DNA of 64,000 nucleotides, from assembly GCA_023853785.1 (NCBI GenBank), contig JAJIRX010000490.1:62001-126000 (forward strand), in the 5' to 3' direction. The notes under the pieces were generated by a model. That model worked only from the letters and a program-made list of their open reading frames with translations, had not been told where the DNA came from and did no database searches. Shown here piece after piece: positions 22,780-33,623 of this stretch; within the stretch, counting starts at the first letter, position 1, and the number at the start of each line of letters is the position of its first letter. Position numbers and translations under genes: made by a program. This DNA is from Psilocybe azurescens (taxonomy: Eukaryota; Basidiomycota; Agaricomycetes; Agaricales; Agrocybaceae).

Positions 22780-23620
22780 ATCCTCGAACATGGCTTGGCC
22801 ACCTGCAAGGCTAATTGCTTGAAATGATCTATGCACACACGAATGCTGGCTCTAGTTGAACATAGGCCCTTTTGCTTCGACTCGTTCCTACTCTATATTT
22901 GGTCGTCAACGCTTCGAATCCTGGAAGGGCAGTCGAGCGGTGGATCAGTAATAGTGTGTAAAAAGGCTTTGATTTATGATTCGTTTGGGAGAGGTGTGTA
23001 CTCCGGCAGTGTGCTTTGATTATATAGTACTCACTTACCCTCGTTCCGGAGTCTGAGAAGTATATCCATCTCCATCCCCGTTTCCTCGTCGGACGGAAGA
23101 CGAAGAAGGAAATGAGAGGCCGTTAAGGATGCATAGGGGACTACTTTTGACCATACCTTTGGCTCATTCTCCGTATTGGCGAATGTCCTGGACCCCCGAC
23201 TTTCCGACCAGCAACCGTTCTGACGAGTAGACAAACGGGAGCGCGTCTTCGTCCTCGTATGAATCGTATCAAACGAATTTGCCAAGAGAGACACACAGAG
23301 AGCGGCGGACCTCGTCCTCGTGTTTCAACGGATTTTGAGGATCCTGAGGGCCGACAACTAGGAGTCAGTTCGCTTACTAGAGATCATTATCCGGAACGCT
23401 CTTCTCCAAATTACCAGAGGTTTTGAATGCTTTGTATTCAAGGGAGGGCCAATTGTATCTGAAGATCTGAGTGATGAGGCTGGAGGGCGATGTGAGTTCA
23501 CATTTGTTCCGACTCTTTTGTGATCCCCATGAGCAAGCAGTGTGCAGGTTTACACCGCATATCTCTGTAGAAATACTACGGCAGTAGAGGACATTCAAGA
23601 TAAAATTGCTGCTCAAACGA
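22780..23620 (-). CDS. Unresolved coding-like region, unknown family
   Basis: Minus-strand segments with protein-like composition chain in order. IFRYNWPSLEYKAFKTSG (about 23467-23414) follows an acceptor. DPQNPLKHEDE (about 23337) comes next, then ALPFVYSSERLLVGKSGVQD. WSKVVPYASLTASHFLLRLP and DEETGMEMDILLRLRNEG run up to a GTAAGTGAG donor near 23037, and then GGQAMFEDLES near 22785. At least one frame change and one TGA separate them, so this is either a decayed gene or one hit by the same one-base errors seen elsewhere. I do not recognise the family, and other frames are also partly open here. Confidence 0.3.
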
Positions 23621-24728
23621 GCAATACGGGCCTTTCCATCGAGCGGGGCTACTTCAAAGAGAATGAAAATTTATAGCGAAGCATGTCAATTTTGGCTGAC
23701 ACGCGGCTCAGTGGAATCGATACGAGACAGACCTGGCTGATCCATTGGCAGCAGGTGGGTTTAGACGCGTGAATTATGTCAATTCATACAGCAGCACTCA
23801 TAAATGATTAGCTACACAAGCCTGGACCTGCGCAACCCCATAGCAATGAATGAGGTGCAAGATGACTGATGCTCTTTTGGACGTTGACCCTGGTTAGTGC
23901 AAGGTGCAAGGAAAGATTCTGCCTCTGTTTTTGCTCTAGAAACTTGTCGAGGTTTGGAGGTCAGAGCCATTGAATATGTATCATGGATGGCTGCAGGTTC
24001 TGCTCAAATCAAGCGTCTATTCCGAGGAAGAAAATTGTTTTGGGTGGATTAGTGAGTACTGAGTGGAATCGATGTGTGTATGCTGCCGCTCTGTCTTCTT
24101 CTCCCCTCACATTGATCGAGTATCCATCACCTAGCTTCATTGGACGACTGTACGCGCGCGTTCACTTCACAGGTGAGCCCTGCGTTATGGCATTATGCAC
24201 AAAGCGGTCCTCAATGCCCATTCGCCTTCTCATACAATTGTTCGACTTTGAACGGCACCCGACAAGGTGATTGGTTATATGTGGGTCAATCCATGGACTG
24301 CCGTCCGTGGAACTCTGCGTCAAGTTTGACAATGCAGTCCGTCGATGATTATCAAAGTCGGTCAATAGGTTCTTCCCGGAATTCGAATGCAACTGCGCGG
24401 TGCCTAGTGCCCATACGAGTTTGCCCACCATGTGCTCTGCTGTTGCGATCCTTTGATCTGGTCACGGGGAACCTCTCAACATCGTCCAATAGGTTTTGCT
24501 CGCTGTGATCTTTGCTCATCGGCTGTCATCTCGTCGGTTAAATCCTTATCACTCTCTGACGCCGTCACCGCTGGGCTATTTTAACAAATTTAAATGACAA
24601 TCGCCCATGCTTCAAACCATATTGATTTGGCGTGCTTGTTGCAAAAGTCTATAAAAGACACCCAGTCAGGTTCTTTTTCCTGCACTTTTTGGAACCGACA
24701 TCTCTGCCGAAAAAAATTACTCTTCGCT
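23621..24728. other. Intergenic, upstream of HsbA
   Basis: No gene recognised. A minus-strand open stretch starting MALTSKPRQVSRAK near 23970 and plus-strand frames at 23983-24508 have no family motif or splice chain. The TATA box of the following gene lies at 24650. Confidence 0.4.
24650..24657 (+). promoter_or_regulatory. TATA box of HsbA gene
   Basis: TATAAAAG stands 72 bases before the HsbA start codon at 24729, a normal distance for a strongly expressed secreted-protein gene. Confidence 0.6.
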
Positions 24729-25510
24729 ATGAAAATTGCTCGAGTCTTTGTTTTCTTGATCGGATCGCAAGCTGTTACTGCTGCTCTCCTTGCTCGTGAT
24801 GACGCGACTGTCGAACGGGACCTATCGTTTGCCAGCTCGAATCTGACTGCCCTTGATACGACTTTGCACACCTTCGCGCAGAGTGGCGGATCTCTTTCAC
24901 AGGCCCTTGTAGGTCACACTACCCAGACAATTCTCGCATTACATGCATCCGTACTTACGCTTTACTTTCTTCCATACGATTTGTTATTAGGACCTGCACA
25001 CAGAGTCCTCTTCCTCCTTCTCTGCGATTGACCTGACAATCGGCGACATCAAGGTAATACTTTCCCTGGTTTTTATAGAGACTCGTATGGCTCTCCAATC
25101 GTACCATACTGACCTTCAATATCAGGCCACGGGTGCGATCGCATCCATGGATGCGTCGAATATCGAGAATACAGTGGCGTTGATGCAATCCACTGTCATC
25201 GATATATGCCAGACGTTTTCGCAGAATATCTCAGTCATCGGGTCAGCGTCACCAAGTCTCAAGACACTCCTCGAGCAAGATATATCGCAATTAATCTCAG
25301 CATTCGACTCTCTGCTGGTTATCATTGGAGGTTCGACTGCAGTACGTTTTGATTTTTCGACCCTGTGCTCTGGTTTTACTTATAATTAACGGACAACATC
25401 AACATCAACATTGATAGACTCCTGTTTCCAATACGATCGCGAATCTCAAGCAACAATTCGAGAATGTCTGTAACCCAAGCACGGCACCTATCAAGCCAGC
25501 AGCTTTGTAG
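24729..25510 (+). CDS. Hydrophobic surface-binding protein A (HsbA) family, secreted
   Basis: Exons 24729-24908, 24991-25053, 25126-25341 and 25418-25510 give 183 residues with every phase correct. A signal peptide (MKIARVFVFLIGSQAVTA, cleavage after the Ala-rich stretch) is followed by the HsbA helical domain: LTALDTTLHTFAQSGGSLSQAL, IDLTIGDIK, VALMQSTVIDICQTFSQN. Known members of this family bind hydrophobic surfaces and, in Aspergillus, recruit cutinase-type hydrolases; some are cell-wall antigens. The same exon pattern (57-60 codons, 21 codons, 72-75 codons, tail) is seen in the paralog at 38707-39445. A TATA box lies 72 bases upstream of the start. The gene is intact. Confidence 0.9.
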
Positions 25511-25850
25511 ATATGAAAGAATGGCAGGTCGGGCAGGCTTGGAACATTATGTGTTTCAGACCAACCCAACATTTACACTGTGCCAACGTATGCGGTGATA
25601 AATTTTCTTTCGTCTGTTTCTGATATGCATGGCCCTTCAATGATCACTAGCTGGGTTATGTCTATCCTCTGCTCCAAACCGCCTTCCCGATGTTTTGTTC
25701 TAAATGTTGGCTGTCTTTCACATATTATCTATTGTACATTGAATTACTGTTATATGATCGAGAAAGCATTGTCCGTGACGTGAAAGAATAAGTTAGTAAT
25801 AGAGCAATAAAGGATGAACTAGTCCGAGGGAGTGTTTATTATCACTTGTA

Positions 25851-26630
25851 TCACTGGACTGATTCAGGAAGAAAGATGAGTGGTGCGGGTAGGGATGAAT
25901 AGGAGGGCATAGGCGCAGCAGTACTGTCGTCATTTTCATGTATAATTTCGCGGTAGGCTGGAGGCGGATCCAGGACAGCAACTCCATGCGGAGGAAGAGA
26001 GTTCGCGACACTACTTGACTCGTTCAGTACAATCTCTGCGATTTGTCTTCGAAGTGATGCTATCTCTCGGCGCCCGGGACTATCTTCTGGGTCATTTTGT
26101 GCAGAGTAGGACGCTGTCCTCAGTTTGGCGACTAAACGCTGAATCCTATGCACGTCCCTGATCCTGTGCTCTGGCACTGCAGAGATTTGGGAGTGATGAT
26201 TTTCGAGAGAGACGAGGCTCGCAACCGCGGCTTCGTATTGGTCGTCATTCGAGCGGCCTCGAATATGATATGTGCCCCTGGACTGGTTCCCATGGACTGG
26301 CCAGTAGCATCATCCCAATAAACAGCTTGAGTATTAATCGCAGGTGGCTGTCGCTCCACTTCGGGATCGACACCACTCTCAAGATCGAGTTCGTCGAGGG
26401 CTAGTAATGTTGGGTCTTTAATCCTGGAATATACAGAAACGCAAATATGCTTGCATCTTCCACTTACCTGGATCAAATCTCTCCTGTGGCCGATATTTTT
26501 GCAAGGTTTTCAGGAGGCGAATGAACAGGACCAAGAAAAGCACCAGAAATATATATCTTTCGGGGTGGCTTCTCTCAGTGTCTGGCTGCGCGGATTGTGG
26601 ACGATGTGAGCTCCAGGATGGACGAGGCAT
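25851..26630 (-). CDS. Single-pass membrane protein of unknown function
   Basis: Exon 1 starts MPRPSWSSHRPQ at 26630. It encodes one membrane helix, ERYIFLVLFLVLFIRLLKTL, and ends at a GTAAGT donor near 26466. Exon 2 begins IKDPTLLALDELDLESG, continues AINTQAVYWDDATGQSMG, then shifts frame at the four-C run 26275-26278 into TYHIRGRSNDDQYEAAVAS. It goes on through a helical RIRDVHRIQRLVAKLRTASY stretch to a Pro/Ser-rich tail with a possible PPAY motif (DPPPAYREI), ending LPESVQ. A further one-base discrepancy is needed at the exon 1/2 junction. The layout resembles a small type II or III membrane adaptor: PPxY-type motifs in fungi can bind Rsp5-like ubiquitin ligases (inference). I recognise no named family. 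Confidence 0.6.
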
Positions 26631-27259
26631 TGCGTATCTAAAGAGAGAAAGAAAAGTGGACTCTATGATCTAAGTCCTTGGCAATCGGAAGATGAGTCGT
26701 GGCTTAAATTTTTATAAGTAGATGATATATCATTAGGCCAGGCGTAGGGCTGTACAAGACGTGTGAGAAATGGGCCATCGCCTACTTGTCACGACGTAGC
26801 GAAGGTAACTGTAGCGGTCTGGGTTTCCCGCTACCATATACATAAGTCCACGGCCGCCCAGGAAACATGTACTGGCGTAACGGGTGTGACGATCTGAGTG
26901 TTGTAACGTCGAAGCCTGACTTGGTTCAGACTTACAGTCGTGGACAACCAGAGACCACCAATAATTTCGGCCATCATAGGTCGACTTTTTTTATCACCGG
27001 AATTGATGCGTATTAGTTAGGCGAAGCTTGTGGTTAAATTTCAGCTCGATTCATCGAGCCGTTCTTGAGGAAATGTACATATAAGAAAATATACTCTGAA
27101 AATTTGGCCAAATCCCGAAAACCCATAGGAAAAATCTGAAAAAGTGCGCAATCGCTTCCTTTCAACCGACGGAGCGTGTTCACCGCGTTTCAAAGATTTT
27201 TATCGAGTGGTGGGCCCACAAAAAAATGAATTTGAGTTCTGCATGCCCACATACCCACA
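26631..27259. other. Intergenic before transposase remnant
   Basis: No gene seen. The part after about 27040 probably belongs to the transposon whose remnant ORF follows, but I could not find its terminal repeats. Confidence 0.4.
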
Positions 27260-27710
27260 ATGCCTCCGAAAAAGAAACCCAGGCGCAATATTTCTGGCCT
27301 CCGTAATCAGTCCAAGAGCAAAGCGGCTTCTTCTCACACAAAGGTCATGAATGCATTTTTCTGCCCAAGTTTCATTGTGAACTCAATCCCATCAAAATGG
27401 TGATTTCCTTGTTGCTTAGCACTTTTTCTTATCTCTCCGTTAAATTTAATGGTATTGGGGATGGGCTAAATACCGATATCGACAGGTAGATAAAAATACC
27501 TTCCAACAAGCAAAGGATGCCGCCCTGGCGGCTCTCGATGGGTGTCCTGTTGAGGTGATACGGCGGTTCATTAACCGTTCATGGCGGTGGATGTCAGCCT
27601 ATCGTATGGGGTTAACGGGTGAGGCGGCGCAATGGGCTGTACGAAAGCAGAAAGGTCATCGCAGTGTCTCGAGAACAGCGATGATGCATTTGGATGCGGT
27701 TCTTAATTAA
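27260..27710 (+). mobile_element. Internally deleted DDE transposase remnant
   Basis: The N-terminal coding part starts MPPKKKPRRNISGLRNQSKS and stops near 27405. After about 80 non-coding bases the C-terminal part follows: VDKNTFQQAKDAALAALDGC, then EVIRRFINRSWRWMSAYRMG and GEAAQWAVRKQKGHRSVS, ending at the TAA 27708-27710. This start and end are typical of basidiomycete DDE-superfamily endonuclease transposases with a basic N-terminus. The central catalytic region is gone, so it is a non-autonomous deletion derivative. Terminal repeats and target duplication were not found. Confidence 0.65.
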
Positions 27711-28328
27711 TTTCGGTCGCTTTGGCTACAGAAAGTTGACTCTCCTACCTATATATTGCGATTTTTCGGCCCAAAAATTTGGCACTTTCTAATTACTCGT
27801 GGGAAAAACTTCGGAGATGCCTTTTTCAACGTCTTTCGTGATTCTGAGCAAGAATCTGAAAAATCTCGCCGATTCATTGAGTTCCCACCCAGATAACGGA
27901 TTTGTGGGCTTTGGCTGTCCACGACTGTATCCCGGGACACAGTTGTGCCGTGTGCAATTCCGGCTTGTTCCATTTTAGGCAGAAACGTTACAGTTGCTAT
28001 GCGGATCAGTTGATCAAGGCTGGACTCAAAGAAGCCCAAAGGCCACTCTCCCAGAATCCAAAAGCCGTGTTATCTGTGTCAAGCAGTCATAGCAATGAGA
28101 ATCCGCAGGACCTCCTAGCCGCCCACTATCGGGTTTTGAGGTGTCTACCTGGTTTCAAGATGTTTCTATATGCCTGCAACCTGTGTCATGAATTTGTCGT
28201 TACAAAATCCATGCAACATTACATTTACCTATATTATTTGCTTCATGTAGATAGTAATAGATATTATGCATTTACACAATGCTATTTCATCGATGAAAGC
28301 CATTCATCGCTCGCTAACCACTTGGCGA
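27711..28328. other. Intergenic between transposon remnants
   Basis: Repeated short motifs with AAAAATTTGGC and AAATCTGAAAAA resemble the flank before 27140, so part may be transposon-derived. A plus-strand frame starting at 27902 has no family motif. Confidence 0.4.
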
Positions 28329-28336
28329 GTTGCCGG

Positions 28337-28868
28337 AGGACCCCTGACATATGGCCAAAATGTCGTTGGCAAATACGGACAAAATTTGAGATTTTTTGGA
28401 AAATGATGTCGTGGAATCCGGACAAAATAGCCCAAAAATCGAAAAAGGACGTCTTAAATTATCGGACAAGAGGCCCAAAATTTAAAAATGTTGTCATCGG
28501 AATACGGACAAATGGTGGAGTGGTTTGAAGCCTGCACGTCGTTATAATGAAGTATGGGTTCAATCCTGATGTAACGTATACCTGTTTGTTTTCCAATGTC
28601 AAGAAAGTACCACATATGCATCGGAACACTCGGAAATTTTTACAATACTGCATTGCCTTATAGGCGTCGGCGAAGCGAAAAATCGACCTAACGTAGAAAA
28701 AATGGCCTTTTTCAGAGGCCGTTGCCAAAATCCGGACAAAAATTGAAAACGAAAAAGGACGTTGCAAATTCGGACAGATTTGGACCATGCTGTCCGGACA
28801 AAAATTTTGAGATTTCGGGTTTTTGCCAACGACATTTTGGCCATATGTCAGGGGTCCTGTTGCCGGCT
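28337..28868. mobile_element. hAT-like MITE, 532 bases, 8-base target duplication
   Basis: Inverted repeats of at least 36 bases begin AGGACCCCTGACATATGGCC and continue AAAATGTCGTTGGCAAA at both ends. The element is flanked by perfect 8-base direct repeats GTTGCCGG (28329-28336 and 28869-28876). Internally, CGGACAAAA or close variants occur many times as subterminal repeats in both orientations, the usual transposase-binding pattern. No transposase is encoded. An 8-base duplication fits the hAT superfamily; KDZ/Zisupton-type elements also give 8 bases. Confidence 0.85.
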
Positions 28869-28876
28869 ATATACCT

Positions 28877-29838
28877 TCCAATCCTCTCGCGGCCTGCACG
28901 GTCTGGAATGCCGTACATCCCCATATCAATGTTCTGTGGTAGATATCTAGATGAATGGAGATGAATGAACGGCATATGTCATGGATTGGATTGGATTGGA
29001 TAAGCTATTGACCGATCGAAATGATTCCTTCGGGAAAAGATGGCCGAAGGGGTAAGTGAGAAAGATGCAAAATATCCGTGAGACACGAATCTTTTGTGGG
29101 TGCGGAGGGCTTTGGCGGCAGGGAGGAGATGACCCAGAATTTTGGGTCACGTGGTCTCCGATGAGTGAAGCCAACGACGCGAATGCGATGCGAGACGCGA
29201 CGTGGAAGGAAAGCGGGCCGCTAAAGGCCTGAGCGCTTGGGAAAACAAAGAGGAAATCCGAAACGGAGTCCAAGTGGCTGTACCAAACAGTGAAAAAGGG
29301 AAGAGGTGGGAGGGAGCAAAAAATGAGAGAGATTTGAGAAAGGACTCAGAAAAGCGAAATCTCAATCTCTCTATGAACGTCAAAGAGGCCGAGAGTAGGA
29401 AGGAAAAACTTGAGGCCTGCAGTTTAAGTATTGTGAATATAATATTGAGTGATTCTAAGGAAGCACCATTGACAGTCTACTTAACAAGGCAGATCATTAA
29501 ACTGTCCTTAGATAGATGAGGAAGATCAAAGATGATCCCGAAACGGAATCTACATTTCTCACTGACATCTTATCCGTAGATGAGATGGCTGCGCCCTCAT
29601 CGTGGAATGGCGATTTTACGGTCCCAATATAGGAACTCACCAGTCATGTGATCTGCGTTTGCAATGACCGCATTGGGCGACACAATCAATATGGGTACCG
29701 CGACGCGTAAATACACCACGTGAGGAATAATAGCAAGTTGAGTTTGCCCGACTCTAACTTGTCTTGACGCTCAGGTTCATCCAGGTTCGTTCACGATCAA
29801 ATCGGAATCTGTACGCCCCTGACTAGCACAGGCTCTTT
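28877..29838. other. Intergenic upstream of SDR cluster
   Basis: No gene recognised. A short (GGATT)n stretch lies near 28983-29000. The last part is the promoter region of the first SDR gene. Confidence 0.5.
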
Positions 29839-29846
29839 TATATAAA
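29839..29846 (+). promoter_or_regulatory. TATA box of first SDR gene
   Basis: TATATAAA, 96 bases before the ATG at 29942. A similar TATATAAG (31628-31635) precedes the second SDR gene by about 97 bases, suggesting shared promoter architecture. Confidence 0.6.
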
Positions 29847-29941
29847 ACAAGCTCGTCGAAGGCATCGCACAAGTGAGCTTTATCTCATCGGAACATAATA
29901 CTCATTCATCCATTATCGAGATACTGGACACAAGTTTCCAT

Positions 29942-31328
29942 ATGGCCTCTTCAGATACCGCACCAGCGAGAAGAATTGCACTCATAACCGGCTCTGCACA
30001 GGGTATTGGTCGAGCCATAGCCCTGCGTCTTGCAGAAGATGGCTACGATATTGCACTCAACGATATACCCAAGTTCCAGTCGGAATTATATGATGTGGAA
30101 GAGATAATCAAGAACAACACCAAATCGCAGGCGAAAACCTACATCCACCTTGCGGATGTGTCTATACAAGCTGAAATTAACGCTGTGATAGACGGTGCGG
30201 TGAAGAACCTAGGTGGCCTCGACGTCGTATGTAACATCTTTCCAATCGTATATTTGATTATGTGGTCACATCCGCCTAGATGGTGGCCAATGCTGGAATT
30301 TGTATCGTCAAACCGTTTTTGGAGAGTGTGTAGCCCAATCTTATCATATCACCCTGATAATCATTGATCAAATTCAATGATCGCAACATCTCTTTCCAGC
30401 CACGACTGAGGACTGGGACCGGATCTTCTCTATCAATACTCGAGCAGTATTCTTCGCATACCAGTATGCTGCAAAAGTCATGATCGCACAAGGGAGAGGG
30501 AGGGAGGATTATTGGAGCTTGCTCTGGTGCTGGAATGCAAGGTACCTATATCTCTTGCTGAGAGATGGCCTGCCTTTGGATGCTCAAAGTCTTCGATTTG
30601 AATTAAGCCTCGCCGATGCTATCCGCCTACAGCTCCACGAAATTTGCTCTTCGTGGATTGACACAAGCTGCTGGTCTGCCCCTTCAATTATGATTGCTCG
30701 CTAGTCATGGCTAACATATTTCTCCTTCTCGACATGTCATACAGCCAATGAATTGGGCAAATACGGTATCACTGTCAATGCGTATGCACCAGGTACCTCT
30801 CTTTTTCCTTGATTTATATCAAATTTAATCTGGAATATCGCAACCCAGGAGCCATTATTACACCAATGTGTGAGTTCATATTTTAATTTGCCATTCTGCG
30901 TGTGGGCGACAACGAAGGCTAACTCGTTCCACTCCATATGCAGTAAATGGGGTAGGAGACTCGTTGGGAGGGAAAGAAGCTGTTTTTGCAGCTGTAAGGC
31001 TTTGCTTGGACACTTCCTTATGTTCTTATGAGATTAACGTTTGAGTCTCAGGAGGCCGCCCGTAACCCTCTTGGATACATAGGAAAACCAGAGGATGTCG
31101 CTGGACTCGTGTCGTACCTTGCTTCGAAAGAATCTCACTTTGTCAATGGTGAGAGTCTAATCTCCTTCGCAATCACCGCTGGCCATTATTTTCTCATACT
31201 GATGGACTTCTCATTAACTCTGTAGGGCAAACTGTAAGTTCTCCTCACTGTAATCGGAATTTAAATCTACCATTCTGATTGATCATTTGATACAGGTGAA
31301 TATCAATGGGGGACGTGACCTCTACTGA
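29942..31328 (+). CDS. Short-chain dehydrogenase/reductase 1 (acetoin/diacetyl reductase-like)
   Basis: Exons 29942-30226, 30280-30325, 30400-30541, 30608-30673, 30745-30792, 30849-30869, 30944-30993, 31052-31148, 31226-31233 and 31296-31328; about 264 residues. The cofactor motif is TGSAQGIGRAIALRL, followed by ANAGI, the catalytic YSSTKFALRG (Tyr and Lys three apart), and NAYAPGAIITPM. The best-known relatives reduce diacetyl/acetoin with NAD(P)H; the substrate is not proven. Exon 3 is one base too long at the G-rich stretch 30491-30508 (QGRG then GGRIIGA in the paralogs), shifting the frame. First of three tandem paralogs; it has diverged most and has a longer N-terminus (MASSDTAPARR). Confidence 0.85.
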
Positions 31329-31731
31329 CCTGCTGCAAAAAGGATGAGAAGTTGATTACATTCGTCGTGTGTATCAGCTATGTGTAAATGGATCGCTTAA
31401 GGATCAATTACCGGAGAAACACTAGTTAGCTGATTTCGATTGTCGAGAGATGTATTAAGGTACGCCACAAGAGTTCTTGACGATAAACTTGTTTATCAAG
31501 GATCTTGGCTATTTATGTTTGATACTGGTAAACTGCTGTGGCGGCCTGCGGTCATCACTCTTATTCAGCTCCCGCAGTTCTCTTTCACACTGTAGTGTTT
31601 GGATGTACCGAGAAGCCGTAGTTATGGTATATAAGAGCTCCTCTTTGTCATCGTGTCGAATTCACTAGCATTTCTCCTCCTTTGCGTGAGAGAGATCCAC
31701 TGACTCAAGCTCTTCTTCCCTGGCACCCATT

Positions 31732-33061
31732 ATGTCTGGAATAGCACTTGTCACGGGCGCTTCAAGGGGTATTGGACGAGCCATTGCAATCCGACTCGCA
31801 AAGGATGGATTCAAAGTCGCTGTCAATGATCTCCCGTCCTCGAAGAGTGAACTGGAGCAGCTTTGCGAAGAGATTAAGAAAGTAGGGTCTACAGCAGAGG
31901 TATTCTTCGCCGACGTTTCGATTGAGGAAGAAGTCGAAACGATGGTGGCCTCAGTTGTGCAGGCTATGGGTGGCCTCGATGTGGTACACTACCTTTAAGC
32001 AGCTTCTATGTGACATTATTCGTACTGACGCACTGACGTATTAGATGGTCGCTAACGCTGGGATATGTATTACCAAGCCCTTGCTTGAAAGTACGGCTGA
32101 GAGTACTGGGATAATCATTCGGCATACTGAATAAACTTCCTCGCCCTCAGCTACTAAGCAAGACTATGGTCGCCTGTTCGGAATTAACGTCGAAGGGACT
32201 TTCTTCTGCTACAAATATGCAGCATTGCAAATGATCAAGCAGGGACGAGGAGGTAGAATTATCGGAGCAGCCTCCGTGGTTTCAAAGCAAGGTTTGTCGT
32301 ACCCAAGACCGCTCTAGTACCCTCAACAATCGACAGTTAAAATTGCTGACATGATGTCGAATGCATATAGGCGTTTCGATGCTAAGTGCGTACAGTGCGA
32401 GCAAATTCGCTGTCCGAGGGTTAACTCAGTCTGCTGGTTAGCAATCTCACATTGTCCTAACAGCTTTTGCAAAGGCTGATTTAATGTATGATCATATAGC
32501 AATTGAATTGGCGAAACACAACATCACGGTCAACGCCTACGCCCCAGGTTTGTCGCGTGTACTAATAAAACATGCTCTGCTGATATGGATCCCATTAACA
32601 GGAGCTGTAAATACCAGCTTATGTGCGTGATAGATTGGGTATTTGGTCTGCGACTACGATTTACACGCTGTGCGTATAGTGCAAGAGTTACGCCAAGCTG
32701 TCGCGAAGGATTCACAAGGCGATTCACCTACCTCTGTGGTAAGTCGACTTGGCCCTAATAGAAGTACTATCTCATTGTTCGTAGAGGACAATGACGAGTG
32801 TTTTGGGTCGAGACTCAGCTCCCGAAGATATTGCCGGTTTGGTTTCTTATCTGGCTTCCAAAGATGCGGCAATGATTACAGGTATGTCACACTGGACGCA
32901 AACCACCGGAATATGGTGCTAATCCCTGGTTCTTGCCTTGCTGGACGGTTCTTATTCCATCTCAAAGGTCAAAGCGTGAGTGCTCTTGTGGTTTACATTC
33001 CCATATGTAATGAATGATATTGGAGCAGGTCTCCATCAATGGAGGAATGTTCTTCGATTAA
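31732..33061 (+). CDS. Short-chain dehydrogenase/reductase 2 (acetoin/diacetyl reductase-like)
   Basis: Ten exons (31732-31983, 32045-32090, 32151-32291, 32371-32436, 32500-32547, 32602-32622, 32680-32738, 32785-32881, 32968-32975, 33029-33061), all in phase, give 256 residues. Motifs: TGASRGIGRAIAIRL, DVMVANAGICI across the first intron, RIIGAASVVSKQG, the catalytic YSASKFAVRGLTQSA, NAYAPGAVNT, and the C-terminal GQSVSINGGMFFD. The penultimate exon is only 8 bases (GQ plus part of S). NAD(P)-dependent carbonyl reduction in the cytosol is the likely role. Intact, and close to the next gene, from which it arose by tandem duplication. Confidence 0.92.
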
Positions 33062-33623
33062 ACCGATGCGAGATCGTACTGAACTGTTGCATGTACATGT
33101 ACTTACTACTAATAAAGCTTCAGTTTTGGAAGAAAAACAAGGGTGCACGACAATCAACTCGCATTCGTCCAATCTGGTCCTCAAGTCTGGGTTTCTAATA
33201 CAGGCCAGCAATCGAGTCAAGACCTGAAGCAAGCTCTGTGACGGTAGATTCAATGAACATTTATCTTCCTTTTGTCTCTGGTTCTTGTGCTCCTTATGCT
33301 TGTGGCCGTGATATTGGACCCTCCTACCCGTAAACCGACTTAGCTCTCACCTATTCTTGGCTGTGTGGGAAAACAAAATTGTCATAATGCTAAATCTAGA
33401 CAGATTGGTCAGCTTCACTGACGTCAAGATGCACGCACGAGGCCAAGATGTTTTAGATTGAACTATGACTTGGCTCTTTATCAATAATCTCAGATGATCA
33501 AGAAGGCAACATTACACGAAGCGGTTCCGATACTCCAAAATAATGATATAAGAACCAGTTTTGTTGCATGGAATAGCCAGGCAATTCTCATCACTCACCA
33601 GAAGTATTCACCTAACAACACCA

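Noticed and set aside
22900..22930. TTCGAATCC motif resembling a tRNA T-loop
   Set aside because: No matching acceptor stem, D-arm or anticodon arm around it.
29873..29941. Upstream extension of SDR 1 giving 23 extra residues
   Set aside because: The extension begins at a GTG only about 27 bases after the TATA box; the first ATG at 29942 matches the family start.
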